From Ralstonia thomasii (GTDB lineage: Bacteria > Pseudomonadota > Gammaproteobacteria > Burkholderiales > Burkholderiaceae): a DNA stretch of 64,000 nt. Each line of letters begins with the position of its first letter. Position 1 is the first letter of the stretch. The translations under genes and the position numbers were made by a program. The stretch lies in assembly GCF_958405895.1 (NCBI RefSeq), contig NZ_CATZAR010000004.1. The stretch is one strand, 5' to 3'. Positions 35,968 through 44,985 of this stretch are shown here, piece by piece. Below the pieces are notes generated by a model. It was not told the DNA's origin. It worked only from the letters and a program-made list of their open reading frames with translations, and did not search any database.

Positions 35968-37968
35968 ATGATGCAGGGAACGAACGTGCTGTTCGGTCAG
36001 ATTGCCGTGGTGTTCGGCATCGTGATCGCTGGGGTGTGGAGCGCCACGCAATGGACAGCGGCGGCCCTGGGCTACCAACTACGCCTGGGCTCGCCGTGGT
36101 TCGATTTCCTGGACACACCGGTCTATCACCCGTGGCGGTTGTTCGAGTGGTGGTTCTTCTTCGATGCCTACGCGCCGCGCGTGTTCGATACCGGCGGCGC
36201 CATCGCGGGCGGCAGTGGCCTACTGGCGGTTGTGGTCGCCATCGGCATGTCGATCTGGCGCTCGCGCCAGTCGCGCCTGGTCACGACCTATGGCTCGGCC
36301 CGCTGGGCCAATGTGGAGGACATTCACAAGGCGGGCCTTGACCACCCTGCGGGCGTGTTCCTCGGCCTGCATCGCCAACAGTACCTGCGGCATGAAGGCC
36401 CGGAACACGTCCTGACCTTCGCGCCTACGCGCTCGGGCAAGGGCGTGGGCCTCGTGGTGCCGACGCTGCTTTCCTGGCCTGCATCCGCCGTCATCCACGA
36501 CATCAAAGGCGAGAACTGGCAGATCACCGCCGGTTGGCGCTCGCGCTTCTCGCATTGCCTGCTGTTCAACCCCACCGATGCGAAGTCAGCGGCCTACAAC
36601 CCGCTGCTGGAGGTACGACACGGCGCGCATGAGGTGCGCGACGTGCAGAACATCGCGGACATTCTGGTTGATCCCGAAGGTGCGCTGGAGAAGCGCAATC
36701 ACTGGGAAAAGACTTCGCACGCGCTGCTGGTCGGGGCCATCCTGCATGTGCTCTACGCGGGCGAAGACAAGACGCTGCGCGGCGTCGCCAACTTCCTCTC
36801 CGACCCGGCCAGCCCCTTCGAGTTGACGCTGCACCGGATGATGACCACGCCGCACCTCGGCGATGGGCCTCATCCGGTGGTGGCCTCGGCTGCGCGCGAA
36901 GTGCTCAACAAATCGGACAACGAGCGTTCCGGCGTGTTGAGCACCGCCATGTCGTTCCTCGGCCTGTACCGCGATCCCACGGTGGCCCAAGTCACGTCGC
37001 GGTGCGATTGGCGCATCGCCGACCTGATCGCGGCCGAGCATCCGGTATCGCTGTATCTGGTGGTGCCGCCTTCGGACATATCGCGGACGAAGCCGCTCAT
37101 TCGCCTGATCCTCAACCAGATCGGGCGGCGCCTCACCGAGTCGCTCGATGGCTCCGATGGCATCGAGCGCCGCCACAAGCTGCTGCTGATGCTCGATGAG
37201 TTCCCTGCGCTGGGGCGCCTGGACTTCTTCGAGACGGCGCTGGCCTTCATGGCGGGCTATGGCATCCGCAGCTTCCTCATCGCGCAGTCGCTCAACCAGA
37301 TCGACAAGGCGTATGGGCAAAACCACTCCATCCTCGACAACTGCCATGTGCGCGTGACGTTCGCCACGAACGACGAGCGCACCGCCAAACGGATCTCCGA
37401 GACGCTGGGCACCGCCACCGAGCTGCGCGCGCAGCGCAACTACGCGGGCCACCGGCTCGCGCCGTGGCTGGGCCACCTCATGGTGTCGCGCCAGGAAACC
37501 GCGCGTCCGCTGCTGACGCCGGGCGAAGTCATGCAGCTTCCGCCTGATGAGGCCGTGGTAATGGTGTCCAGCGTGGCGCCCATCAAGGCGAAGAAGCTGC
37601 GCTACTACGCGGACGCCAATTTCAAGCGCCGCGTGCTGCCGCCGCCCACGCTGGCGGACGGGCAGTACGCCGACGCGCCGCCGGCCCGCGCCGATGACTG
37701 GAGCGGGCTGGCAATTCCTGCGGTGCCGGCACCTCTCGTCGCGGAGACCGTTGGCGACCTTGGCAGCGCCGATGACGGCGGCCCGCGTCGCCAGCCCGAA
37801 CTCTCCGAAATCGCCGCCTACGACCCCGAGCTGGCCGCGCCTGCGGCCGACCTTGGGTTGCTCGATGACGACGACCTGCCGCTTCCCCTTCCTCGCCAGC
37901 TCGACCCTGCCCTGCAACGCACGGCCCGGCTGGCATCCCTCGACCCTGATGACGGAATCGACCTATGA
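35968..37968 (+). CDS. traG: Type IV coupling protein TraG (VirD4-like)
   Basis: 666 residues. Two N-terminal membrane segments (about 12-32 and 70-92), then the ATPase domain with Walker A PTRSGKG (about 153-159) and Walker B LLMLDEFPALGRL (about 410). It recruits the relaxase-DNA complex and feeds it to the Trb channel. Two adjacent ATGs (35968 and 35971) are possible; GGAGG fits the second slightly better. The stop overlaps the CopG-like gene by ATGA, opening the transfer operon. Confidence 0.95.
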   Translation: MMQGTNVLFGQIAVVFGIVIAGVWSATQWTAAALGYQLRLGSPWFDFLDTPVYHPWRLFEWWFFFDAYAPRVFDTGGAIAGGSGLLAVVVAIGMSIWRSRQSRLVTTYGSARWANVEDIHKAGLDHPAGVFLGLHRQQYLRHEGPEHVLTFAPTRSGKGVGLVVPTLLSWPASAVIHDIKGENWQITAGWRSRFSHCLLFNPTDAKSAAYNPLLEVRHGAHEVRDVQNIADILVDPEGALEKRNHWEKTSHALLVGAILHVLYAGEDKTLRGVANFLSDPASPFELTLHRMMTTPHLGDGPHPVVASAAREVLNKSDNERSGVLSTAMSFLGLYRDPTVAQVTSRCDWRIADLIAAEHPVSLYLVVPPSDISRTKPLIRLILNQIGRRLTESLDGSDGIERRHKLLLMLDEFPALGRLDFFETALAFMAGYGIRSFLIAQSLNQIDKAYGQNHSILDNCHVRVTFATNDERTAKRISETLGTATELRAQRNYAGHRLAPWLGHLMVSRQETARPLLTPGEVMQLPPDEAVVMVSSVAPIKAKKLRYYADANFKRRVLPPPTLADGQYADAPPARADDWSGLAIPAVPAPLVAETVGDLGSADDGGPRRQPELSEIAAYDPELAAPAADLGLLDDDDLPLPLPRQLDPALQRTARLASLDPDDGIDL

Positions 37969-38411
37969 CCCAACACCGCCTCAACGTGTTCATCCAGCCG
38001 GAGCACGCCAAGCGGCTCGATGAGCTGGCCGCCAAGAAGGGCGTGTCCAAGTCGTCCATCGTCGCGGCGGCGCTCGCATCGTGGCTGTCGCCCGATGCCG
38101 CCGACCAGCGCGAGGCGGCCATTGCCAAGCGGCTTGATCGCCTGTCGCGGCAGGCCGAACGCATGGAGCGCGACCAGAACATCCAGATCGAGACGCTGGC
38201 ACTGTTCATCCGCTACTTCCTCACGGTGAGCACGCCCGTGCCCGAAGCGCATCAGGACGCAGCGCGCGCCCAGGGCAAGGCGCGCTTCGAGCAGTTCGTC
38301 GAACAACTCGGGCGGCATTTGCTGCGCGGTCGCAGTCTGGTGCGAGACGTGGTGGAAGAACTGCATCCAGACCCGGCACGCATGGACGACGCGCAGGAGC
38401 GCGCGTCATGA
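37965..38411 (+). CDS. CopG/ribbon-helix-helix protein
   Basis: 148 residues. N-terminal RHH fold (RLNVFIQPEHAKRLDELAAK, KGVSKSSIVAAALASWL), then a coiled-coil-rich C-terminus. It lies between traG and trbB with ATGA overlaps on both sides, the usual position in Tn4371 elements. A DNA-binding relaxosome accessory or operon autoregulator is likely; the target site is unknown. Confidence 0.88.
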   Translation: MTQHRLNVFIQPEHAKRLDELAAKKGVSKSSIVAAALASWLSPDAADQREAAIAKRLDRLSRQAERMERDQNIQIETLALFIRYFLTVSTPVPEAHQDAARAQGKARFEQFVEQLGRHLLRGRSLVRDVVEELHPDPARMDDAQERAS

Positions 38412-39442
38412 GCGCCGTTCCTTCCTTCACCGCCGTTTCACTGGATCGCCGCATCCAGATGCTGCGCACGGCGATGGGGCCACTGATCGCCGCCGCGCTG
38501 GAAGACCCCGACGTAGTGGAAGTCATGCTGAACCCGGATCGCACCTTGTGGATCGACCGGCTTTCGTCGGGCCGCGCGCCGATGGGTGTGGAGCTGTCCG
38601 AGGCCGACGGCGAACGAATCATCCGGCTGGTCGCGGCCCACGTCGGCGCCGAGGTGCATCGCGGCCAGCCGCTCCTGACGGCGGAGCTGCCCGAGACGGG
38701 CGAGCGCTTCGAGGGCATCCTGCCGCCCGCTGCGCCGGGGCCGGCCTTCGCTTTGCGCAAGCGCGCCTTTGGCGTGATCCCGCTGTCGCGCTACATCGAG
38801 GACGAAATGATGACCGCCGCGCAGGCGGGCTTGCTGGTGCGCGCCGTGCGCGAGCGCCAGAACATCCTGATTGCCGGTGGCACCAGCACGGGCAAGACCA
38901 CGCTCGCCAATGCCTTGCTCGCCGAGATCGCCGCCACTGGCGACCGCGTGCTGGTGCTTGAAGACACGGTGGAGCTGCAATGCGCGGCCTGCGACCACGT
39001 ACCGCTGCGCACGCGCGCAGGCGTGGTGTCGATGACCGAGCTGGTGCGCTCGTCCATGCGCCTGCGCCCGGATCGCGTCGTCGTCGGCGAGGTACGCGGC
39101 GCCGAAGCGCTGGATCTCATCAAGGTGTGGGGTACAGGCCATCCGGGCGGCATTGCCACGATCCATGCCGGCTCCGCGCTGGGCGCGCTGCTGCGTTTGG
39201 AGCAACTGATCCTCGAAGTGGCGGTGAACCCGCCCCGTGCGCTGATCGCGGAAGCGGTCAATGTGGTCATCCACATCGCTGGGCGCGGGCGCAAGCGCCG
39301 CATCGAGAGCATCGTCCGCGTCATCGGCTTCGATGGCGTGGGCTACCACCTGGCGGATGCGCTGGAGGCTCCATTCCCGGAGCTGCTGTCGCAGTCCGAC
39401 CTTTCCTCCCCGTCCCCTGACCACTCTGGAGAACTTCCATGA
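38408..39442 (+). CDS. trbB: TrbB, VirB11-like traffic ATPase
   Basis: 344 residues. Walker A AGGTSTGKTT (about 156-165), Asp box VLVLEDTVELQC, Walker B region MRLRPDRVVVGEVRGAEALD and a His box GTGHPGGIATIHAGSA, all VirB11/GspE hallmarks. A hexameric cytoplasmic ATPase of the mating-pair channel. ATGA overlaps on both sides. Confidence 0.95.
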   Translation: MSAVPSFTAVSLDRRIQMLRTAMGPLIAAALEDPDVVEVMLNPDRTLWIDRLSSGRAPMGVELSEADGERIIRLVAAHVGAEVHRGQPLLTAELPETGERFEGILPPAAPGPAFALRKRAFGVIPLSRYIEDEMMTAAQAGLLVRAVRERQNILIAGGTSTGKTTLANALLAEIAATGDRVLVLEDTVELQCAACDHVPLRTRAGVVSMTELVRSSMRLRPDRVVVGEVRGAEALDLIKVWGTGHPGGIATIHAGSALGALLRLEQLILEVAVNPPRALIAEAVNVVIHIAGRGRKRRIESIVRVIGFDGVGYHLADALEAPFPELLSQSDLSSPSPDHSGELP

Positions 39443-39816
39443 CGCACGCTGATGCTTTCCGTATTTCCGCAAATCCGCTTCCTCGGCCCGCACGGCTGGA
39501 TGGCCTGGCTCGCCCGGCCATGCAGGGCTTGATGCTCGCTGCCTTCATGCTGCTGCTCGCAGGTACTGCGCAGGCCGCCGGTTCCTCGATGCCCTGGGAA
39601 GGGCCGCTGCAATCCATCCTCGAATCCATCCAGGGGCCGGTGGCGCGCATCGTCGCGGTCATCATCATCATCGCTACGGGCTTGGCGCTGGCCTTCGGTG
39701 ATACCTCGGGCGGGTTCCGCAAGCTGATCCAGATCGTGTTTGGCCTGTCCATCGCGTTCGCCGCTTCGAGCTTCTTCCTGTCGTTCTTCAGCTTCTCCGG
39801 TGGGGCCGTCGTATGA
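39439..39816 (+). CDS. trbC: TrbC, conjugative pilin precursor (VirB2-like)
   Basis: 125 residues with a long signal peptide (cleavage near AQAAGSS, about residue 50) and two hydrophobic segments (VARIVAVIIIIATGLALAFG; LIQIVFGLSIAFAASSFFL). This is the pilin that TraF is expected to process and cyclise. Overlaps trbB and trbD by ATGA. Confidence 0.92.
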   Translation: MTHADAFRISANPLPRPARLDGLARPAMQGLMLAAFMLLLAGTAQAAGSSMPWEGPLQSILESIQGPVARIVAVIIIIATGLALAFGDTSGGFRKLIQIVFGLSIAFAASSFFLSFFSFSGGAVV

Positions 39817-40085
39817 ACGGCCCACACGATGGAATACCCGGCTTCGAGGTGCCGCTGCATCGGTCGTTGACCGAGCCGATCCTGATGGGCGGTGCGCCGC
39901 GCACCGTGGCCATCACTAACGGCACCTTGGCCGCTGCTGTCGGGCTGGGCTTACAGATGTGGATTCCAGGCGTGGTGCTCTGGATCGTCGGCCATTCGCT
40001 GGCGGTCTGGGGTGCGCGTGTCGATCCGCAGTTCATGGCCGTGTTCGCGCGCCATATCAAGCACCGGCCGCTGCTGGACGTGTGA
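39813..40085 (+). CDS. trbD: TrbD, VirB3-like channel protein
   Basis: 90 residues. VirB3 fold: FEVPLHRSLTEPILMGGAPR followed by one or two membrane helices (TLAAAVGLGLQMWIPGVVLW) and a short tail (FARHIKHRPLLDV). Overlaps trbC by ATGA and precedes trbE by 10 bp. Confidence 0.92.
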   Translation: MNGPHDGIPGFEVPLHRSLTEPILMGGAPRTVAITNGTLAAAVGLGLQMWIPGVVLWIVGHSLAVWGARVDPQFMAVFARHIKHRPLLDV

Positions 40086-40095
40086 GGGGAATGCC

Positions 40096-42549
40096 ATGCT
40101 GAACCTTGCCGAATATCGCCAGCGCCCGGCCTTGCTGGCTGACTGGTTGCCCTGGGCCGGGCTGATCGCACCGGGCGTCGTCTTGAACAAGGACGGCAGT
40201 TTCCAGCGCACGGCCCGGTTTCGCGGGCCTGACCTCGACAGCGCGACGCAAGGCGAGTTGATCGCCACGTCGGCGCGCTTGAACAACGCGCTGCGCCGCC
40301 TGGGTTCGGGCTGGGCACTGTTCATCGAGGCCGAGCGCCGCGCCGCCGCCGACTATCCGCACTCGGCGTTCCCCGAGCCGCTGTCGTGGCTGGTGGACGA
40401 GGAACGCCGGGCCACATTCGAGGACTCGGGCAATCACTTCGAGAGCGGCTATCACCTGACGCTGGTGTACCTGCCGCCCGAGGAATCGCACGCCCGCGCG
40501 GCGGGGATGCTGTACGAGAACCGGCCTACCGACGGCGTGGACTGGCGCGAGCGGCTGCAAGCTTTCGCCGCAGAAACGGATCGCATCTTTGACCTGCTCG
40601 ACGGCGTGATGCCGGAAATCGCCTGGCTGGATGACAGCCAGACGCTGACCTACCTGCACGCCACCATTTCGACGCGGCGCTACCGCGTCGGCGTGCCCGA
40701 AGTGCCGTTCCACATCGACGCGCTGCTGACCGACTCCGCACTTGTCGGTGGCTTGGCGCCCATGCTGGGCGACCGGCACCTGCGCGTGGTGTCGGTGCGG
40801 GGATTTCCGCCCTCGACCTGGCCGGGGATTCTGGACGACCTCAACCGGCTTGGATTTGCCTATCGCTGGTCAACCCGGTTCCTGTGCCTCGACAAAGCCG
40901 AAGCGGAAAAGGAACTCGTCCGCCTGCGTCGCCAGTGGTTTGCGAAAAGGAAGAACGTCATCGCGCTGCTGCGCGAAACGATCTTCCAGCAAGAAAGCCC
41001 GCTGGTCGATACCGACGCGAGCAACAAGGCCACCGACGCCGATGCCGCCTTGCAGGAGCTGGGCAGCGATCAAGTCGCCTTCGGCTATCTCACCGCCACG
41101 GTTACAGTGCTCGATGCCGACCCGGCCGTGGCCGACGAGAAGTTGCGGATGGTGGAGCGGGCCATCCAAGGGCGCGGGTTCGTGACGATCCCTGAAACCT
41201 TGAACGCCGTGGATGCGTGGCTGTCCTCGCTCCCCGGCAATGCCTACGCCAATGTGCGCCAGCCCATCGTCTCGACGCTGAACCTGGCGCACATGATGCC
41301 GGTGTCGGCGGTATGGGCCGGCCCCGAACGCAATGCCCATCTTGACGGCCCGCCGCTGATCGTCACGCGCACCGATGGCGCCACGCCGTTCCGGCTGGTG
41401 ACGCACATCGGCGACGTGGGCCACACGTTGGTCGCAGGCCCGACCGGCATGGGCAAGTCGGTCTTGCTCGCCACCCTGGCGATGCAATTCCGTCGCTATC
41501 GCGGCTCGCGCATCTTCGCCTTCGACATGGGCCGCTCGATGCGCGCCACCATCCTGGGCCTGGGCGGCGAGCACTACGACCTCGGGATGGATGGCGAAAT
41601 CGCTTTCCAGCCCTTGGCTCGTATCGACCGCGAGGGCTACCGCACCTGGGTGGCAGAGTGGATCGAAGGCCGCTTGCGGCATGAGGGCGTGGTCGTCGGC
41701 CCCGAAGAGAAGGCCGCCATCTGGTCGGCGCTCGGCAGCCTCGCCGGTGCGCCGGTGGAGCAGCGCACGATGACGGGGCTGTCCGTGCTGCTGCAATCGA
41801 ACACGCTGCGGCAGGCGTTGTCGCCTTATGTGCTGGGCGGTGCCCACGGCAAGCTGCTGGACGCCGACCATGACCGGCTCGGCATGGCCGACGTGCAGTG
41901 CTTCGAGATGGAGGAGCTGATGCACAGCAAGGCCGCCGTCATGGCGGTGCTGCATTACCTCTTTGCGCGCTTCGATGAACGCTTCGACGGGGCGCCCACG
42001 CTGCTGATCCTCGATGAAGCGTGGCTGTTCCTCGATGACCCGGTGTTTGCCGCGCGTATCCGCCAGTGGCTCAAGACGCTCAGGAAAAAGAACGTCAGCG
42101 TCATCTTCGCCACGCAGAGCCTTGCCGACATCAAGGATTCGAGCATCGCGCCCGCGATCATCGAGAGCTGCGCGAGTCGCATCTTCCTGCCGAACCCGCA
42201 GGCCACCGAGCCGCAGATTCGCACGATCTACGAGGGCTTCGGCCTCAACAGGCGGCAGATCGAGATCGTCGCCACCGCGCAGCCCAAGCGCGACTACTAC
42301 TACCAATCGCGCCTCGGCAATCGCCTGTTCGACCTCGACCTGGGGCCGGCGGCGCTGGCCTTCGCGGGCGCGTCCACGCCGCAAGACCAGCGCGACATGG
42401 ACGCGGTGCTGGCCGACGCCGGCGTGCCCGGCTTCGCGGGCGCCTGGCTGCGCCATCGCGGCCTCGATTGGGCGGCCGACCTGCTGCCCTCGTTCCCCGG
42501 CCTCGCGCCGGGTTCCCTCGCTGACCAACCCCTGGAGAACCAGCCATGA
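40096..42549 (+). CDS. trbE: TrbE, VirB4-like ATPase
   Basis: 817 residues. N-terminal CagE/TrbE domain (MLNLAEYRQRPALLADWLPW), Walker A GPTGMGKS (near 448) and Walker B LLILDEAWLF (near 636), then RKKNVSVIFATQSLADIKDS. Powers pilus assembly and substrate transfer. Start at MLNLAEY (GAGGGGAATGCC upstream) rather than the longer frame, which overlaps trbD. Stop overlaps trbJ by ATGA. Confidence 0.95.
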   Translation: MLNLAEYRQRPALLADWLPWAGLIAPGVVLNKDGSFQRTARFRGPDLDSATQGELIATSARLNNALRRLGSGWALFIEAERRAAADYPHSAFPEPLSWLVDEERRATFEDSGNHFESGYHLTLVYLPPEESHARAAGMLYENRPTDGVDWRERLQAFAAETDRIFDLLDGVMPEIAWLDDSQTLTYLHATISTRRYRVGVPEVPFHIDALLTDSALVGGLAPMLGDRHLRVVSVRGFPPSTWPGILDDLNRLGFAYRWSTRFLCLDKAEAEKELVRLRRQWFAKRKNVIALLRETIFQQESPLVDTDASNKATDADAALQELGSDQVAFGYLTATVTVLDADPAVADEKLRMVERAIQGRGFVTIPETLNAVDAWLSSLPGNAYANVRQPIVSTLNLAHMMPVSAVWAGPERNAHLDGPPLIVTRTDGATPFRLVTHIGDVGHTLVAGPTGMGKSVLLATLAMQFRRYRGSRIFAFDMGRSMRATILGLGGEHYDLGMDGEIAFQPLARIDREGYRTWVAEWIEGRLRHEGVVVGPEEKAAIWSALGSLAGAPVEQRTMTGLSVLLQSNTLRQALSPYVLGGAHGKLLDADHDRLGMADVQCFEMEELMHSKAAVMAVLHYLFARFDERFDGAPTLLILDEAWLFLDDPVFAARIRQWLKTLRKKNVSVIFATQSLADIKDSSIAPAIIESCASRIFLPNPQATEPQIRTIYEGFGLNRRQIEIVATAQPKRDYYYQSRLGNRLFDLDLGPAALAFAGASTPQDQRDMDAVLADAGVPGFAGAWLRHRGLDWAADLLPSFPGLAPGSLADQPLENQP

Positions 42550-43271
42550 AGAAACGTCTCATCGCCGCCGCCATCGCGGCCATGCTTTGCACCGCCACCG
42601 CCCATGCGCAATGGGTCGTGATCGACCCCACGAACCTCGTGCAGAACACGCTGACCGCGATCCGCACGCTGGAGCAGATCAACAACCAGATCCAGCAGCT
42701 CCAGAACGAAGCGCAGATGCTGATGAACCAGGCGCGCAACCTCGCCAGCCTGCCGTCCAGCGTGGTCGGCCAGTTGCGCGCCAATCTGGCGACCACACAG
42801 CGGCTGATCGCCCAGGCCAGAGGACTGGCCTACGACGTGACGAATCTGGATCGGGAGTTCCAGCGCCTGTATCCCGAGCAATATGCCGCCACCGTCAGCG
42901 GCAACCAGATGTACCGCGACGCGCAGGAGCGCTGGAAGAACACGCTCAACGGCTTGCAGACCACCATGCAGATGCAGGCCCAGGCGTCGCAGAACCTGAG
43001 CGACGACGAAGGCGTGCTGGCCGACCTCGTGGGCAAGAGCCAATCGGCCGTGGGCGCCTTGCAGGCCATGCAAGCCACCAATCAGCTTCTGGCTTTGCAG
43101 GCCAAGCAGTCCATCCAAACGCAACGCCTGAGCATCACCCAGGATCGCGCCGCGTCGCTGGAGTTGGCGCGGCAGGCTGCCGCCGTGGAGCGAGGCCGCG
43201 AGGTGAACCGGCGTTTCCTGGGTGAAGGTACGCCGTACACGCCGCAGACCGTCGATTTCTACGGCCGGTGA
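42546..43271 (+). CDS. trbJ: TrbJ, VirB5-like conjugal transfer protein
   Basis: 241 residues. Signal peptide (MKKRLIAAAIAAMLCTATAHA) then WVVIDPTNLVQNTLTAIRTL and long helices (QINNQIQQLQNEAQMLMNQA), as in VirB5/TrbJ proteins, which sit at the pilus tip or base. The C-terminus NRRFLGEGTPYTPQ resembles that of EexN copy 1. Followed by the second EexN-like gene after 11 bp. Confidence 0.92.
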   Translation: MKKRLIAAAIAAMLCTATAHAQWVVIDPTNLVQNTLTAIRTLEQINNQIQQLQNEAQMLMNQARNLASLPSSVVGQLRANLATTQRLIAQARGLAYDVTNLDREFQRLYPEQYAATVSGNQMYRDAQERWKNTLNGLQTTMQMQAQASQNLSDDEGVLADLVGKSQSAVGALQAMQATNQLLALQAKQSIQTQRLSITQDRAASLELARQAAAVERGREVNRRFLGEGTPYTPQTVDFYGR

Positions 43272-43282
43272 CAGGTGTTGCC

Positions 43283-43606
43283 ATGACCCGCGCGCCTGCT
43301 TTCTGCGGTCTCGTGCTCTTGCTGGCCGGTTGCGGCCAGCAGGAGGTGCCTTCGGTCGATGCACTCTCGGCCCATCCGGCGCGGCTGCGCTTGCTCAAGG
43401 AGCAATGCCGCGCGGGTCAGCTCGACGGCGCGTTATGCGCGCAGGTGGTCAAGGCCGACCTGCGCCGCTTTTTCTCCGGCAAGGCCGGGCCTGATGAGTA
43501 CCGGACGCTGGCCGAATTGCCGCCGATTCCGGCCAGCTTCGATGAACCCACCGAAGACGGCGAGGCGGTGGCAGCGGCCTTGCCGGGGCAGGAGGACTCG
43601 CCATGA
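43283..43606 (+). CDS. EexN/TrbK-type lipoprotein (copy 2)
   Basis: 107 residues with lipobox LLAGC and a body (SVDALSAHPARLRLLKEQCR, GALCAQVVKADLRRFF) related to the lipoprotein at 35480. It occupies the place of trbK, the entry-exclusion gene of RP4-type systems, between trbJ and trbL. Start at MTRAPAFCG; an in-frame GTG at 43268 is an alternative. Overlaps trbL by ATGA. Confidence 0.87.
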   Translation: MTRAPAFCGLVLLLAGCGQQEVPSVDALSAHPARLRLLKEQCRAGQLDGALCAQVVKADLRRFFSGKAGPDEYRTLAELPPIPASFDEPTEDGEAVAAALPGQEDSP

Positions 43607-44967
43607 ATGACATTTCGATCATTGATCGCTTCCTCGATGTGTTCTCGCGCTACATCGACTCGGGCTTCGGCCTGCTGCACGGGGAGGTGGCGTTCCTCAC
43701 AGCCACGCTGATCGTCATCGACATGACGCTCGCCGGGCTGTTCTGGGCCATGAGCCATGCCAGCGGCCAGGGCGAGGACGTGATCGCCAAGCTGATCCGC
43801 AAGGTGCTGTACGTCGGTGCCTTCGCCTACATCATCGGCAACTTCAACACCTTGGCGAGCATCGTGTTCCGCTCGTTCGCCGGGCTGGGCCTGACGGCCA
43901 GCGGCTCGACCCTGAGCATGGGTAACTTCTTGCAGCCGGGACGGCTCGCCAAAGTGGGCATCGACGCCGGGGCGCCCATTCTTGAGCAGATCAAGGAGAT
44001 GGCGGGCTTCCCCGAGGTGTTCATTCACATCATGCCCATCGTCGTGCTGTTCTTCGCATGGATGGTGGTCATCGTCAGCTTCTTCGTGCTGGCGGTGCAG
44101 CTTTTCGTGACGCTGATCGAGTTCAAGCTGACCACGCTGGCGGGCTTCGTGCTGGTGCCGTTCGCCCTCTGGAACAAGACGGCATTCCTGGCCGAGAAGG
44201 TCTTGGGCAACGTGGTGTCGTCGGGCATCAAGGTGCTGGTACTGGCCGTCATCGTCGGTATCGGCTCGGGGCTGTTCTCCGAGTTCAACATCCCGGCAGG
44301 TTCGGAGCCTTCGATCGACCGGGCGCTGGTCATCATGCTGGTCTCGCTGTCCATGCTGGCCCTGGGCATCTTCGGGCCGGGCATTGCGACCGGGCTGGTG
44401 TCCGGCGGCCCGCAGCTTGGCGCGGGCGCGATGGCCGGTGCTGCCATCGGCGCAGCCGGAACCGCCGTTGCGGTCGGCGCTGCTGCTACGGGTGTCGGCG
44501 GCGCCGTGGCGGCCGGAGCGCGTATGGCGCCCGCAGCCGCCAAAGCAGGGGTCAGTGGCGCCCGTTCGATGGCATCGACCGCCAGCAGCGCCAAGTCGGC
44601 CTATCAGGCGGGCTCCGCTTCGGCCGGTGGCGGCCTCCAGGGCGCCGCCGCCGGTGTGGGCAATGTCGCCAAGACTGGCGCGCAGGCAGCCGGGCAGAAG
44701 GTGGCCCAAGGCGCACGCTCGATGAAGGAGCGCGTCGCCGCCGCCTTCCGGCCTGATGACGCCGGATCGGCGTCGGGGGACAGTGCCGCACGGGCTGCGA
44801 GCGAATCTCCCGTCACAGCCCCATCCACCGCACAACCCGCTTGGGCCAAGCGCCTGCACCGCAGGCAGCAGCTCACCCATGCCGCCACGACCGCCGCCCA
44901 CACGCTGCGCGGCGGCGACGGCGGCAGCTCCAGCCAGGGGCCAAGCCTGCGTGATTCCGATTCCTGA
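43603..44967 (+). CDS. trbL: TrbL, VirB6-like polytopic channel protein
   Basis: 454 residues. Five to seven membrane segments in the first 270 residues (FLTATLIVIDMTLAGLFWAM; VLFFAWMVVIVSFFVLAVQL; VLVLAVIVGIGSGLF), followed by an Ala/Gly-rich region (about 265-380) and a Ser/Thr/Arg-rich tail (KRLHRRQQLTHAATTAAHTL). Inner-membrane part of the DNA channel. Between EexN copy 2 and trbF. Confidence 0.94.
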   Translation: MNDISIIDRFLDVFSRYIDSGFGLLHGEVAFLTATLIVIDMTLAGLFWAMSHASGQGEDVIAKLIRKVLYVGAFAYIIGNFNTLASIVFRSFAGLGLTASGSTLSMGNFLQPGRLAKVGIDAGAPILEQIKEMAGFPEVFIHIMPIVVLFFAWMVVIVSFFVLAVQLFVTLIEFKLTTLAGFVLVPFALWNKTAFLAEKVLGNVVSSGIKVLVLAVIVGIGSGLFSEFNIPAGSEPSIDRALVIMLVSLSMLALGIFGPGIATGLVSGGPQLGAGAMAGAAIGAAGTAVAVGAAATGVGGAVAAGARMAPAAAKAGVSGARSMASTASSAKSAYQAGSASAGGGLQGAAAGVGNVAKTGAQAAGQKVAQGARSMKERVAAAFRPDDAGSASGDSAARAASESPVTAPSTAQPAWAKRLHRRQQLTHAATTAAHTLRGGDGGSSSQGPSLRDSDS

Positions 44968-44985
44968 TCTTCAAGGAGAACCCTC

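Noticed and set aside
36586..37917. 443-codon minus-strand frame opposite traG
   Set aside because: Antisense to a coupling protein with Walker A and B motifs; no domain recognised.
40870..42528. 552-codon minus-strand frame opposite trbE
   Set aside because: Antisense shadow of a VirB4 ATPase gene; no motif.
43417..44901. 494-codon minus-strand frame opposite trbL
   Set aside because: His/Asp-rich repeats arise from the reverse complement of the hydrophobic trbL codons.
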